This document shows, piece by piece, positions 26,309-34,697 of a DNA stretch of 64,000 nt (position 1 is the first letter of the stretch; every line of letters starts with the position of its first letter). This DNA comes from Microbacterium foliorum (lineage in GTDB: Bacteria > Actinomycetota > Actinomycetes > Actinomycetales > Microbacteriaceae). The notes under the pieces were generated by a model. It saw only the letters and a list, made by a program, of their open reading frames with translations. It did not search any database and had not been told where the DNA came from. A program made the position numbers and the translations under genes. The stretch covers positions 3,410,001 through 3,474,000 of the forward strand of contig NZ_CP031425.1 in the NCBI RefSeq assembly GCF_003367705.1. The letters run 5' to 3'.

Positions 26309-26360
26309 AAGGATGAGTCTAAGGATCCCGCAGGCCCTGGCGACCACTTTCGCGAGGTAG

Positions 26361-26373
26361 TACCATTTTGGTA
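26361..26373. promoter_or_regulatory. Operator/promoter of the toxin-antitoxin genes
   Basis: Perfect dyad TACCA-TTT-TGGTA whose last base is the first base of the antitoxin start codon. TACCAT also fits a -10 element about seven bases before the ATG, which points to a leaderless transcript. RHH antitoxins normally autoregulate through such short dyads. Confidence 0.6.
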
Positions 26374-26579
26374 TGGCGATGACGGTGAGACTTCCCGAGG
26401 AACTCGATGCCCAGCTCGAGGAGATCGCGCGCGCGCGTCACATCTCGAAGCATGCGGTGCTCATAGAGGCGGCGACCCGCTTCGCGAACAGCGAGTCGAA
26501 GACGGAACGGGTGCTCTCGATCGCTGACGAGGTGGGGGAACGCTACGCGGACGCTCTCACCCGCCTCGAAGATGCCTGA
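26373..26579 (+). CDS. Ribbon-helix-helix antitoxin
   Basis: 68 residues. N-terminal [19 protein letters not shown] followed by [17 protein letters not shown] is a standard ribbon-helix-helix DNA-binding fold (CopG/VapB-like); the acidic C-terminal half should wrap around the toxin. ATG at 26373 overlaps its own operator; a second ATG is two codons on. Three bases after its stop comes the Doc toxin gene. Confidence 0.85.
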   Translation: MAMTVRLPEELDAQLEEIARARHISKHAVLIEAATRFANSESKTERVLSIADEVGERYADALTRLEDA

Positions 26580-26582
26580 TCC

Positions 26583-26945
26583 GTGACCGAGTACATCGAA
26601 CCGGAGCAGGCACTGGCGCTGATCGCGAAACTCGGACTGCGCGTGCGCGACGAGGGTCTGTTGTTCTCGGCCCTGGCCCGACCGGCGTCCGGCATGTTCG
26701 GCACTGACGCGTATCCGTCTTTCGCTGCGAAGGCCGCCGCCCTGATCAGTTCTGTCGCCCAGAATCACTCGCTGTTCGACGGGAACAAGCGCCTCTCGTT
26801 GTATCTGACGTTCACCTTCATCCGGCTCAACGGATACGACGTGACGTTCTCCAATGACGAAGCCTTCGATCTCGTCCTGGACGTCGCACAGAGCAGGATG
26901 GACCTCGAGGCGATCACCGCAGTCATCGCCTCGCACATCCGATAG
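26583..26945 (+). CDS. doc: Fic/Doc-family toxin (death-on-curing)
   Basis: 120 residues, the length of Doc. The active-site motif reads NHSLFDGNKR with H62, D66 and the GNK phosphate loop, as in Doc kinases that phosphorylate EF-Tu and stop translation; the canonical form is HPFADGNKR, so S and L replace P and F. GTG start directly behind the antitoxin gene. The partner is an RHH protein instead of the Phd fold found with phage P1 Doc. Confidence 0.85.
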   Translation: MTEYIEPEQALALIAKLGLRVRDEGLLFSALARPASGMFGTDAYPSFAAKAAALISSVAQNHSLFDGNKRLSLYLTFTFIRLNGYDVTFSNDEAFDLVLDVAQSRMDLEAITAVIASHIR

Positions 26946-27000
26946 CCCTCGGCGCACATCCGCTGACTTCTCGCGTCGCGCATGGAAGACTGGCCTCACC

Positions 27001-27405
27001 ATGCGCTTCATCATCCGAGTCGTCGTCAACGCGTTCGCCCTCTGGGTCGTCACGCTGATCCCCGCCCTGCAGGTGCAGATCCGAGCGTTCGCGCCCGGCG
27101 AGACCCTGCAGCTCGTGCTGACCCTTCTCGCGGTCGCCGCCATCTTCGCGCTGGTCAACACGATCATCGGCACCGTCGTCAAGATCGTCGCGTTCCCGCT
27201 GTACATCCTGACCCTGGGGCTCATCGGCTTCGTCATCAACGGCTTCCTGCTGTGGCTCACCGCCTGGATCACCAGCGGCTTCGGCTGGGGCCTGACGGTC
27301 GGCAGCTTCTGGTGGGGTGTGCTCGCCGCACTGATCATCTCGCTGATCAACGGCGTGTTCGGCTTCATCCTGCGCCCGCAGAGCAAGAAGCAGCGCCGCG
27401 ACTGA
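27001..27405 (+). CDS. Phage-holin-family/DUF360 membrane protein
   Basis: 134 residues with four hydrophobic segments and a short basic tail (RPQSKKQRRD). The motif region IGTVVKIVAFPLYILTLGLIGFVINGF is typical of the YvlD/DUF360 group, small membrane proteins of unknown role despite the holin label. The ATG at 27001 gives the normal short N-terminus. Single gene. Confidence 0.8.
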   Translation: MRFIIRVVVNAFALWVVTLIPALQVQIRAFAPGETLQLVLTLLAVAAIFALVNTIIGTVVKIVAFPLYILTLGLIGFVINGFLLWLTAWITSGFGWGLTVGSFWWGVLAALIISLINGVFGFILRPQSKKQRRD

Positions 27406-27424
27406 ATGGCGGGCGACCGGCCGG

Positions 27425-28702
27425 TCACTGCACCCGCTCCGCGTGGTACTCGGTGCGTTCGATGATCTCGGCGTCGGAGAGGTCATCCCAGAACTCGTCG
27501 AGAGCCTCCACCCTCGGGTCCCCGGAGGCATCCGCCATCTCCGCGGTCTCGGTGTACGAGTGCAGCAGATGGGTGTCGACCCAGATGTCCTCGATCGTGT
27601 TCAGCGGATCGCCCTCCCGCGAGAGGGTGACGCTGTCGGATGACCCCGTGCCCTCGGGTGAACCGCCGCCGGCGAGCGCCGACACCGGATCGTCGGTGTG
27701 GCGCAGCTGCACGAGGGTCTGGTCGGGGTCGAGCGTGGGTTCGACCGGGCTCCCCGCCGTGATCTGCACCCGCACGTCGAACTCGCTCTCCATGGACAGA
27801 TGCCCGGTGACCATGCCCGACTGGGAATGGGCGACGACGTCGACCTCGTCGCCCGCGTCCGCGCCCGCGGCGGCGAGCGCGTCGAGGGTCGCCTGATACG
27901 AGGCCGAGCGCCTGTTCGTGTACAGCTCGGCGTTGGATTTGAGGTCCCAGGGCTCGCGGCCGCCCCAGCCGACGCTCTGCGTGCCCTTCAGGTAGGCGAC
28001 GTACCGGGTGCGACCGTCGGAATAGGAGTACTTCTCGACCGCCACCTGCGCTCCCTCGGCGGTGGGCATGCGACCGAAGGCCGCGGCGAGCCCCGCGGGG
28101 CCGCTCGACGGCGACGAGGTCTTCACCGGCGCCACGGTCACCCGATCGGCCCTGCCCGAGAGCATCTCTCCCGGCAGGATCTTGCCGAACCCCGAGAACA
28201 CCCCCACCAGCGCCGCCAGCCCGAAGACGTCGCCGTACAGCCCCGGCAGCACCGGGTTGCCCACCAGCCCCTCGAATCGTCGCGTGCGCCAAGCGGCCTC
28301 GAACTGAGCGGCCATCGTGGGGATGCGGTCGTCCGAGGCACCGAGCCGTTCGGCTCGGAGACTCAGTCGATCGGCCGCCGCAGGGTCGGTGTGCGCGAGC
28401 ATCTCAGCCTCGGCCCGCAGCTCGACGTACTCGTAGACGTCAGCCATCAGCAGGGTGCTCGACACGGCCTCGCGACACTCCTCCGCGAGCGACGACGCGT
28501 GCTGCACGGCGCCCCACAGCAGGACGATGTCGACGTACGCGCTGAAACCCGGCGTGTCGACGATGATCCGCTGCGCGGCGTCGAGAGCGACCCGCGCCGC
28601 ATCGATGCGCGAGGCGACCCGGTCGAGACGACGCGCGGCGTCGCGCAGCTCGTCGGGATCGACCGAGATCACCCCGCCGTGATCGATCGTCAGACCGCTC
28701 AC
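27425..28702 (-). CDS. Putative alpha/beta-hydrolase with ESX-like N-terminal helices
   Basis: 425 residues. The first about 110 residues are helical (VDPDELRDAARRLDRVASRIDAARVAL), similar to WXG100/LXG-type secretion domains. The second half contains VVAHSQSGMVTGH, a GxSxG-like nucleophile elbow with the form HSQSG, as in lipases/esterases, and a late HLLHSY that could provide the catalytic His. No signal peptide. Four-base overlap with the small gene upstream. It may be an ESX-secreted enzyme; substrate unknown. Confidence 0.55.
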   Translation of the reverse strand: MSGLTIDHGGVISVDPDELRDAARRLDRVASRIDAARVALDAAQRIIVDTPGFSAYVDIVLLWGAVQHASSLAEECREAVSSTLLMADVYEYVELRAEAEMLAHTDPAAADRLSLRAERLGASDDRIPTMAAQFEAAWRTRRFEGLVGNPVLPGLYGDVFGLAALVGVFSGFGKILPGEMLSGRADRVTVAPVKTSSPSSGPAGLAAAFGRMPTAEGAQVAVEKYSYSDGRTRYVAYLKGTQSVGWGGREPWDLKSNAELYTNRRSASYQATLDALAAAGADAGDEVDVVAHSQSGMVTGHLSMESEFDVRVQITAGSPVEPTLDPDQTLVQLRHTDDPVSALAGGGSPEGTGSSDSVTLSREGDPLNTIEDIWVDTHLLHSYTETAEMADASGDPRVEALDEFWDDLSDAEIIERTEYHAERVQ

Positions 28703-28965
28703 GTCGCATCGATCCGCGCGACCTCGGCCTCACGATCGCGCGCGCCCGCCGTTTCGACGCCCACGCGCCGGCCGACGTCGGCCAGCGTCTCACGCAACGC
28801 CGTCACCCCGCCCGAGCGCCATCGGGTGTCGACCGCGAGGCCGCGCAGAGCCGCCCCGGCGTCGTCGAGCGCGTCGACGGCTGCGCGGATCTCGCCGGCC
28901 GCCCGAGCCTTGGCCCATACGACATCTGCCGAGCCCGTCTGTACGAGTGCGAAGGAGGAGTGCAT
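28699..28965 (-). CDS. Small WXG100/ESX-like protein
   Basis: 88 residues, helical, with WRSGGVTALRETLADVGRRV in the second half; a W-x-S/G turn between two helices is the ESX hallmark in Microbacteriaceae. The ATG at 28965 is preceded by GGAGGAGTG-like purines in the complementary orientation only weakly. It is coupled (ATGA overlap) to the hydrolase-like gene, suggesting a co-secreted or chaperone-like partner. No ESX machinery is in the window. Confidence 0.5.
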   Translation of the reverse strand: MHSSFALVQTGSADVVWAKARAAGEIRAAVDALDDAGAALRGLAVDTRWRSGGVTALRETLADVGRRVGVETAGARDREAEVARIDAT

Positions 28966-29131
28966 GCGCCCAGCATCCGCGATCCGGGGCCGTGCGCACG
29001 CCGCAGAACGGCCGATCTTCCGGTCGCGGTGAGGAGTCGCTCGGTCGCCGGCATCGGTGCAGAGGGCATCGATACGGCCGGAAGGCGACGCGGGCGTCGC
29101 GCAGATCGACGCCGAGCGGCAGAATAGGACG

Positions 29132-29671
29132 GTGACATCCCCGGATCCCTTCCGCGTGATCTTCGTGTGCACGGGGAACATCTGCCGCTCTCCGATGGCC
29201 GAGGTCGTCTTCCGCGATCTCGCGGAACGCCAGGGACTCGGCTCGCGGATCATCTCGCGCAGTGCGGGGACGGGAGACTGGCACCTCGGCGAGCGGGCGG
29301 ATCACCGCACACTCGACGCCCTCACCCGCCGGGGATACGACGGCTCGCAGCATCGGGCGAAGCAGTTCACCTTCGCCTCCTTCGCCGACAACGATCTGGT
29401 GGTCGCGCTCGACCGCACCCACGAGCGGAACCTGCGCGAATGGGCGCGAGACGAAGACGAAGAGGGCAAGGTCACGCTGCTGCTCGGCTTCGACCCCGAC
29501 GCCGTCACCCACGACGTCCCCGATCCGTACTACGCAGGCCCCGAGATGTTCGATTCCGTGCTCGGTATGATTGAGACGGCGACCCGCGGCCTGTTCCGCC
29601 AGCTCGAGCCGGCCATCCGTCGGCCCCGCACGCCCCGCTCGCCAGGGGCCCTATCAGGAGGACTCCCCTGA
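29132..29671 (+). CDS. Low-molecular-weight protein-tyrosine phosphatase
   Basis: 179 residues from the GTG at 29132 (TAGGAC upstream). The P-loop is FVCTGNICRSP with nucleophile C13 and R19; the general-acid Asp is in VPDPYYAG. Acts on phosphotyrosine or related phosphoproteins in the cytoplasm. The C-terminal about 20 residues are basic and Pro-rich. Its stop codon overlaps the probable CTG start of purB. Confidence 0.9.
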   Translation: MTSPDPFRVIFVCTGNICRSPMAEVVFRDLAERQGLGSRIISRSAGTGDWHLGERADHRTLDALTRRGYDGSQHRAKQFTFASFADNDLVVALDRTHERNLREWARDEDEEGKVTLLLGFDPDAVTHDVPDPYYAGPEMFDSVLGMIETATRGLFRQLEPAIRRPRTPRSPGALSGGLP

Positions 29672-31050
29672 CTTTCCAGCCTTCGCTCCCGCCCCAGCCC
29701 CTGAGCCCCCTCGACGGTCGCTATCGCGGCGCCGTCACCGGACTCGCCGACTTCCTCTCGGAGGCGGGCCTGAACCGCGCGCGGGTCGAGGTCGAGGTCG
29801 AGTGGCTGATCGCCCTCACCGACCGCTCGCTGTTCGAGACGAGCCCGCTGTCGGATGCCGACAAGGAGCGCCTGCGCGCCCTCTACCGCGACTTCGGCCA
29901 GGCCGAGATCGACTGGCTCGCCGAGAAGGAGGCCGTCACGCAGCACGATGTGAAGGCCATCGAGTACCTCGTGCGCGACCGCCTCAGCAGTCTCGGCCTC
30001 GACCGGATCGCCGAGCTCACGCACTTCGCCTGCACCAGCGAGGACATCAACTCGGCCTCGTACGCTCTGACCGTCAAGCGCGCGGTCGAGGAGGTCTGGC
30101 TGCCCGGCCTCGACGTCGTGATCGCGAAGCTGCGCGAACTCGCGGCCGAGCACGCCGACGCCCCGATGCTGTCACGCACGCACGGCCAGCCCGCCACGCC
30201 GTCGACCATGGGCAAGGAGATCGCCGTCTTCGCATGGCGTCTCGAGCGCGTGCGCGCCCAGATCGCGGCATCCGACTACCTCGCAAAGTTCTCGGGCGCG
30301 ACGGGCACCTGGTCCGCGCACCTGTCGGCCGACCCCGACGCCGACTGGCCCACCATCTCCCGCGAGTACATCGAGAGCCTCGGACTCGGCTTCAATCTGC
30401 TCACCACGCAGATCGAATCCCACGACTGGCAGGTCGAGCTGTACGACCGGATCCGCCATGCCGGCGGCATCCTGCACAATCTCGCGACCGACATCTGGAC
30501 GTACATCTCGCTCGGCTACTTCGCGCAGATCCCCGTCGCCGGCGCGACCGGATCGTCGACCATGCCGCACAAGATCAACCCGATCCGCTTCGAGAACGCC
30601 GAGGCGAACCTCGAGATCTCGGGCGCTCTGCTCGCGTCCCTCGGTCAGACTCTGGTGACCAGCCGCCTGCAGCGCGACCTCACCGACTCGACCACCCAGC
30701 GCAACATCGGCGTGGCCTTCGGACACTCGCTGCTCGCGATCGACAACCTGCGCCGCGGGCTGAACGCGATCTCGCTGTCGCGCGATGTCCTGCTCGCCGA
30801 CCTCGACGTGAACTGGGAGGTCCTCGCCGAGGCGATCCAGACCGTCATCCGCGCCGAGGTCGTCGCCGGTCGCTCGTCGATCACCGACCCCTACGCCCTG
30901 CTCAAGGAGCTGACCCGCGGACACCGGGTCGGTGCGGCGGATCTCGCGGAATTCGTCGAGAAGCTCGAGATCGGGGATGCCGCGAAGCAGCGTCTGCTCG
31001 CGCTCACCCCCGCGACCTACACGGGCATCGCCGAGCAGCTCGCGACGTAG
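29668..31050 (+). CDS. purB: Adenylosuccinate lyase, apparently started at CTG
   Basis: Catalyses two steps of purine synthesis (SAICAR to AICAR, adenylosuccinate to AMP). 460 residues from a CTG at 29668; the fumarase-superfamily signature GSSTMPHKINP is near 295-305 and the catalytic His is in SRTHGQPATP near 172. The conserved N-terminus LSPLDGRYRGAVTGL starts at about residue 12, far before the first in-frame ATG/GTG/TTG (about 29950), which would remove 94 essential residues. AGGAGG lies six bases before the CTG, and CTG overlaps the phosphatase TGA as CTGA. Length then matches the family. Confidence 0.88.
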   Translation: MTFQPSLPPQPLSPLDGRYRGAVTGLADFLSEAGLNRARVEVEVEWLIALTDRSLFETSPLSDADKERLRALYRDFGQAEIDWLAEKEAVTQHDVKAIEYLVRDRLSSLGLDRIAELTHFACTSEDINSASYALTVKRAVEEVWLPGLDVVIAKLRELAAEHADAPMLSRTHGQPATPSTMGKEIAVFAWRLERVRAQIAASDYLAKFSGATGTWSAHLSADPDADWPTISREYIESLGLGFNLLTTQIESHDWQVELYDRIRHAGGILHNLATDIWTYISLGYFAQIPVAGATGSSTMPHKINPIRFENAEANLEISGALLASLGQTLVTSRLQRDLTDSTTQRNIGVAFGHSLLAIDNLRRGLNAISLSRDVLLADLDVNWEVLAEAIQTVIRAEVVAGRSSITDPYALLKELTRGHRVGAADLAEFVEKLEIGDAAKQRLLALTPATYTGIAEQLAT

Positions 31051-31074
31051 TCTGCGCGTCCCGGTCGGTGCGGG

Positions 31075-31140
31075 TGCGCGTGCGGGGCGGGTGCGCGTGC
31101 GGGGTGGGTGCGCGTGCGGGGCGGGTGCGCGTGCGGGTGG
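31075..31140. repeat. 17-base tandem repeat
   Basis: About four copies of TGCGCGTGCGGGGYGGG directly behind purB. Purine-rich on the plus strand and low in complexity; probably a slippage array. No gene function is seen. Confidence 0.75.
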
Positions 31141-31189
31141 GCTACGCATCCATCCGCGCCTTCTGCGCAGGGGGCACAGCGCATCGCGC

Positions 31190-31690
31190 GATCTGTGCGG
31201 GGTCAATAACGCATCGCGCGATCGGGGCGGGGTCAACAACGCATCGCAAACAGCCGAATTGGATGCACAAGTGACCCCGCACCGATCAGGGATGCACAAG
31301 TGACCCCGCACCGCCGTGGGCGAACGCGAGCGCGTCGCATCCGACCGCACCAGCCGGGGTCAATAGTGCATCCCGTACTCCAGGCGGGGTCAATAACGCA
31401 CCGCGCGATGCAGGCCGGGTCAATAACGCGTCGCGCGATTCGTGCGGGGTCAATAGCGCACCGCAACAGGCCGAATCGGATGCACAAGTGACCCCGCACC
31501 GACGTGGGCGAACGCGAGCGCGTCGCATCCGACCGCTCGACGCGGGGTCAATAACGCACCGCGCGATTCACGCGGGGTCAATAACGCGTCGCAAACAGCC
31601 GAATCGGATGCACAACTGACCCCGCACCGATCAGGGATGCGCAAGTGACCCCGCACCGATCTCGGATGCATAAGAGACCCGCACCAGGGA
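31190..31690. repeat. Array of palindromic repeats with GGGGTCAATAACGC arms
   Basis: Eight left arms of the type GCGGGGTCAATAACGCATC (near 31197, 31228, 31354, 31385, 31413, 31444, 31541, 31572) and six right arms GATGCACAAGTGACCCCGC (near 31262, 31289, 31480, 31607, 31636, 31665). Left and right arms pair through GCGGGGTCA/TGACCCCGC and GCATC/GATGC, with a mismatched five-base centre. The loop is often AAACAGCCGAATCG. The array fills the purB-MFS spacer and has no credible gene. Related copies lie at 33300-33420 and 41335-41450. Confidence 0.8.
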
Positions 31691-31749
31691 ACCACGCACC
31701 GGGGAAGCCCGCGCAGGATCGGCGCCGCTGCGGAGACGGTCGCGAACGG

Positions 31750-33243
31750 CTACGAGCGCGGCTCGCCAGAGCGCGGCTCGCCAGAGCGCGGCTCGCCAGA
31801 TCGCGGCCCGCCAGAGCGCGGCTCACCGGAATGCGCCCCGGCGGAGTCGCGCGGCATGAACGCCGCGGCGATCAACGTCAGCACCGCCACGATCGCGGCG
31901 GCGATGAACACCCAGACGGATGCCGAGATGATGGTCGCCGCATCCTCCGGCCCCGCGCCCCGGGCGATGACCGAGTTCGAGATCGCACCGAACACGGCCA
32001 CTCCGAGCGCGCTTCCCGCCGATCGGGCGAAGGCGTTCATGCCGGTGACGGCTCCTCGCTCTCCCCAGCCGACCGAGGCCTGGGCGGCGATGAGCGTGGG
32101 CGCCGCGGTCCACCCCAGACCGAACCCGAGCACGAAGGCGACGGCCGCGATCGAGAACGGGTTCGGCCAGGGCGACACCACGGCGAGGGCGATCGCCGCG
32201 ACAGCCGTGATCGACATGCCCGTGAGCGCCGTGCGGCGGAACCCGATGCGCAGGTACAGGCGCCCGGAGTTCGCCGCGGCCAGCGGCCATCCGAGAGTCA
32301 GCGCCGCCACCGCGAGTCCCGACAGCAGCGGGGCGATGCCGATCGACCCTTCGAGATAGGCGGGTGCGAAGCTCGTGACGCCCGTCATGAGCGCACCGAC
32401 GCCGAGCGACACGATCGTGGTCGTGAGGATGAGCGGACGAGCGGCAAGCCTGAGGTCCACGATCGGCTCTGCGGCCCGTCGTTCGACGATCCCGAACGCG
32501 ATCAGCGCCAGGACTCCGAGTCCGAAGCAGATGGCGCTGGGCACGGAGATCCAGGCCCAGGCGTTGCCGCCCTCGAGCATCCCGAGGATGAGGCCGGTGA
32601 GTCCGATCGTGAGCAGCACGGCTCCGGCGTAGTCGATGCGGTGCCGCTGCGTCTGCTTCTCTTCGTGGTACCTGCGCAGCAGCATCCACCCCGCGATCAG
32701 GCACAGCGGGATGTTGACCCAGAAGATCCACCGCCACGCGTCGAGCTGGGCGAAGATCCCGCCGAGGGCGGGGCCGACCACCGAGGAGATCGCCCAGACC
32801 GAGGCGATGTATCCCTGCACCTTGGCGCGCTCGGCGACCGTGTAGATGTCGCCGACGATGGTCATCGACATCGGCGCGACGGCCCCGGCGCCGAGGCCCT
32901 GGATGATCCGGAAGACGATCAGGGCGGTCATGCTCCAGGCGAACCCCGACAGCACCGAGCCGAGCAGGAAGAGTCCGATGCCGAGCAGGATGATCGGCTT
33001 GCGTCCCACGGTGTCCGCGAAGCGCGAGTAGATCGGCACGCTGACCGCCTGCGCGAGGAGGTAGACCGAGAACAGCCACGGGAACTGCTGGTAGCTGCCG
33101 AGATCGCGGACGATGCTGGGCACCGCCGTCGCCAGGATCGTCGCATCGATCGCGATGAGTCCGGTGGCGAGCATGAGCGCACCGAGCACCGGGCCACGCG
33201 TCGAGCGGAGTCCGATGGAGGCGCGATCGATCGAGGCAGTCAC
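31750..33243 (-). CDS. MFS drug exporter, DHA2/EmrB type
   Basis: 497 residues with about 14 membrane helices. Motif A region is SRFADTVGRKPIILLG; motif C-like GSVLSGFAWS follows. Proton-driven export of drugs or metabolites is the family function. The GTG at 33243 (TASIDRAS) is the likely start. The C-terminus ends with about five copies of the pentapeptide SGEPR, encoded by a 15-base tandem repeat at 31753-31827; this tail is hydrophilic and probably dispensable. Stands alone between two repeat blocks. Confidence 0.87.
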   Translation of the reverse strand: MTASIDRASIGLRSTRGPVLGALMLATGLIAIDATILATAVPSIVRDLGSYQQFPWLFSVYLLAQAVSVPIYSRFADTVGRKPIILLGIGLFLLGSVLSGFAWSMTALIVFRIIQGLGAGAVAPMSMTIVGDIYTVAERAKVQGYIASVWAISSVVGPALGGIFAQLDAWRWIFWVNIPLCLIAGWMLLRRYHEEKQTQRHRIDYAGAVLLTIGLTGLILGMLEGGNAWAWISVPSAICFGLGVLALIAFGIVERRAAEPIVDLRLAARPLILTTTIVSLGVGALMTGVTSFAPAYLEGSIGIAPLLSGLAVAALTLGWPLAAANSGRLYLRIGFRRTALTGMSITAVAAIALAVVSPWPNPFSIAAVAFVLGFGLGWTAAPTLIAAQASVGWGERGAVTGMNAFARSAGSALGVAVFGAISNSVIARGAGPEDAATIISASVWVFIAAAIVAVLTLIAAAFMPRDSAGAHSGEPRSGGPRSGEPRSGEPRSGEPRS

Positions 33244-33299
33244 TACAGGCACAAGCGGCGGCGGCCGGCGACTATTCCGGATGGATGCCGGAGACTCAC

Positions 33300-33420
33300 G
33301 CTCCCCGCGGGGTCGATAGCGCATCGGACGTTCCCGGCGGGGTCGATAGCGCATCGGAAACAGGGGAATCAGGTGCGAAAGTGACCCCGCAGGGAAATCA
33401 GGTGCGAAAGTGACCCCGCA
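33300..33420. repeat. Second locus of the palindromic repeat family
   Basis: Two left arms GCGGGGTCGATAGCGCATCGG (near 33307 and 33337) and two right arms GGTGCGAAAGTGACCCCGC (near 33370 and 33399), separated by AAACAGGGGAATCA. Same architecture as the 31190-31690 array with G for A in the arm. Lies upstream of the MFS gene. Confidence 0.75.
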
Positions 33421-33498
33421 CAGCAGGGCGGCGCGGCGCAGGGAGCCAGTGTCAGAGAGGGGCGGCGCGGATCAGGCGGATCAGGCGGATCAGGCGAA

Positions 33499-33900
33499 TC
33501 AGGCGGACGCGCCGCGACCAGGCCCGTCGGCGTCAGGCTCGTCGGCGTCGGGCCCGTCGGCGTCGGGCCCGTCGGAATCGGGCTCGTCGGCGTCGGGCTC
33601 GGCGTCGTAGAGCACCGGGCGATCGACCGTCTTGGTCACCTCGGCCGGATCGACGACGAGGATCAGCATCGCGAGGAACAGCAGGGTGACGATGAACGCA
33701 CCGCCGCCGACCACGAGCCCCAGGGCGATGGGAGTCAGACCGTCGTAGGTGCCGCTCGCGATGGCGCTGTTCACCCGCGCGGTGAAGGCACCGGTCGACA
33801 CGAGCGTCACGACCGCAGCGAACACACCGCAGGCGAGGGCGATCCCCAGCAGGTGCAGCGGGCGCAGAATGTCGCGCCGCGTGGGCTTCTCGTCGCTCAT
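33499..33900 (-). CDS. Hypothetical membrane protein with Asp/Pro-rich tail
   Basis: 133 residues with two hydrophobic segments (about 17-38 and 57-82) and an acidic C-terminal tail of repeated DADGP/DADEP units (15-base DNA repeats at about 33510-33600). The N-terminus is cytoplasmic and basic. Start overlaps the stop of the upstream membrane protein gene (ATGA), so both form one unit. Function unknown. Confidence 0.7.
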   Translation of the reverse strand: MSDEKPTRRDILRPLHLLGIALACGVFAAVVTLVSTGAFTARVNSAIASGTYDGLTPIALGLVVGGGAFIVTLLFLAMLILVVDPAEVTKTVDRPVLYDAEPDADEPDSDGPDADGPDADEPDADGPGRGASA

Positions 33901-34571
33901 CGCTCTCCTCCGTGCCCGGTGGGGGCGGTGTCTGCGTGCCCGGTGGGGGCGGTGTCGTTCTCGATCGTCTGCGGGTCGGCGGCCGCGTCGTCGCCCTTCG
34001 GGCTGAGACCGGCGATCGCGAGGAAGACCGCGACGATCGCCGCGTACCCGCCGAACATGCCGACACCGAGGATGATGCCGGTGAGCTCGAACTCGCCGGC
34101 CCCCTCGATGGCGTAGGGCTGCACGAAACCGGCGGGGATCGTGAGCAGCAGCACGGCGAGCAGCAGCCCGAAGGCACCGAGGGTCACGGAATCACGCGCC
34201 GTCGCCTCGCCCGACCGTCGACCGCGCAGGCCCACGACGAGCTCGAGGATCCCGGTGGCGGCGGCCCAGGCGATCACGACGACGAAGAACACGTCTTCGG
34301 TGCGCCAGGCCGGTACGCCTGCCGTCATCCCTGCGACGAATCCGAGCAGGGCCCACACGATGGCGGGCCAGCGTTGTCCTGCCGGGTACACGAGCCATGC
34401 GGCGACCAGCATCACGAGCCCGGTCGTCAGCACGAACCCGCTGAACACCGAGAGCCCGACGGCCGCGGAGTGGTCAGGAGAGAACGTGATCATCACCGCA
34501 GCGGCCGCGGCGAAGAGCGCGCGCAGCAACTGGACGTGACGCACGGTGAACGCGCGGGCAGGGGCAGACAT
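33897..34571 (-). CDS. Hypothetical membrane protein, DUF308/HdeD-like
   Basis: 224 residues with about six hydrophobic segments; the central part with AWAAATGILELVVGLRGRR is typical of HdeD/DUF308 proteins of unknown function. The C-terminus is hydrophilic with a double TAPTGHADTAPTGHG repeat. ATG at 34571 chosen because the hydrophobic region starts soon after; a longer frame upstream runs through the intergenic hairpin. Confidence 0.7.
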   Translation of the reverse strand: MSAPARAFTVRHVQLLRALFAAAAAVMITFSPDHSAAVGLSVFSGFVLTTGLVMLVAAWLVYPAGQRWPAIVWALLGFVAGMTAGVPAWRTEDVFFVVVIAWAAATGILELVVGLRGRRSGEATARDSVTLGAFGLLLAVLLLTIPAGFVQPYAIEGAGEFELTGIILGVGMFGGYAAIVAVFLAIAGLSPKGDDAAADPQTIENDTAPTGHADTAPTGHGGER

Positions 34572-34650
34572 GACGATGCAGGGTCCTCCGAGGTGTTCCT
34601 CCCAGTCTACGCGGGGGTGCGCAGTGGGTCGGACCCCGGAGGAGAGGTGT

Positions 34651-34697
34651 TCGCGGGGCCCGATGGATCTCCCCAGATCGATCATCGGGCCCCGCGA
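34651..34697. other. Strong 20-bp hairpin in a divergent spacer
   Basis: Perfect 15-bp arms TCGCGGGGCCCGATG and CATCGGGCCCCGCGA; inside them GATCT-CCCC-AGATC adds five more pairs after a three-base bulge. It lies in the 308-base spacer between two divergently transcribed genes, where no gene end needs a terminator. It could terminate an unannotated small RNA or work as a structured 5' UTR. The remainder of the spacer shows no gene. Confidence 0.6.

Noticed and set aside
27001..27405. Prophage holin
   Set aside because: Belongs to the DUF360/YvlD group and no other phage genes are nearby.
29950..31050. Short purB starting at the first GTG
   Set aside because: Would lack the conserved N-terminal 94 residues although they are intact in the same frame upstream.
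31190..31690. CRISPR array
   Set aside because: Repeats are paired inverted arms with irregular spacing and similar, not unique, spacers; no cas genes.
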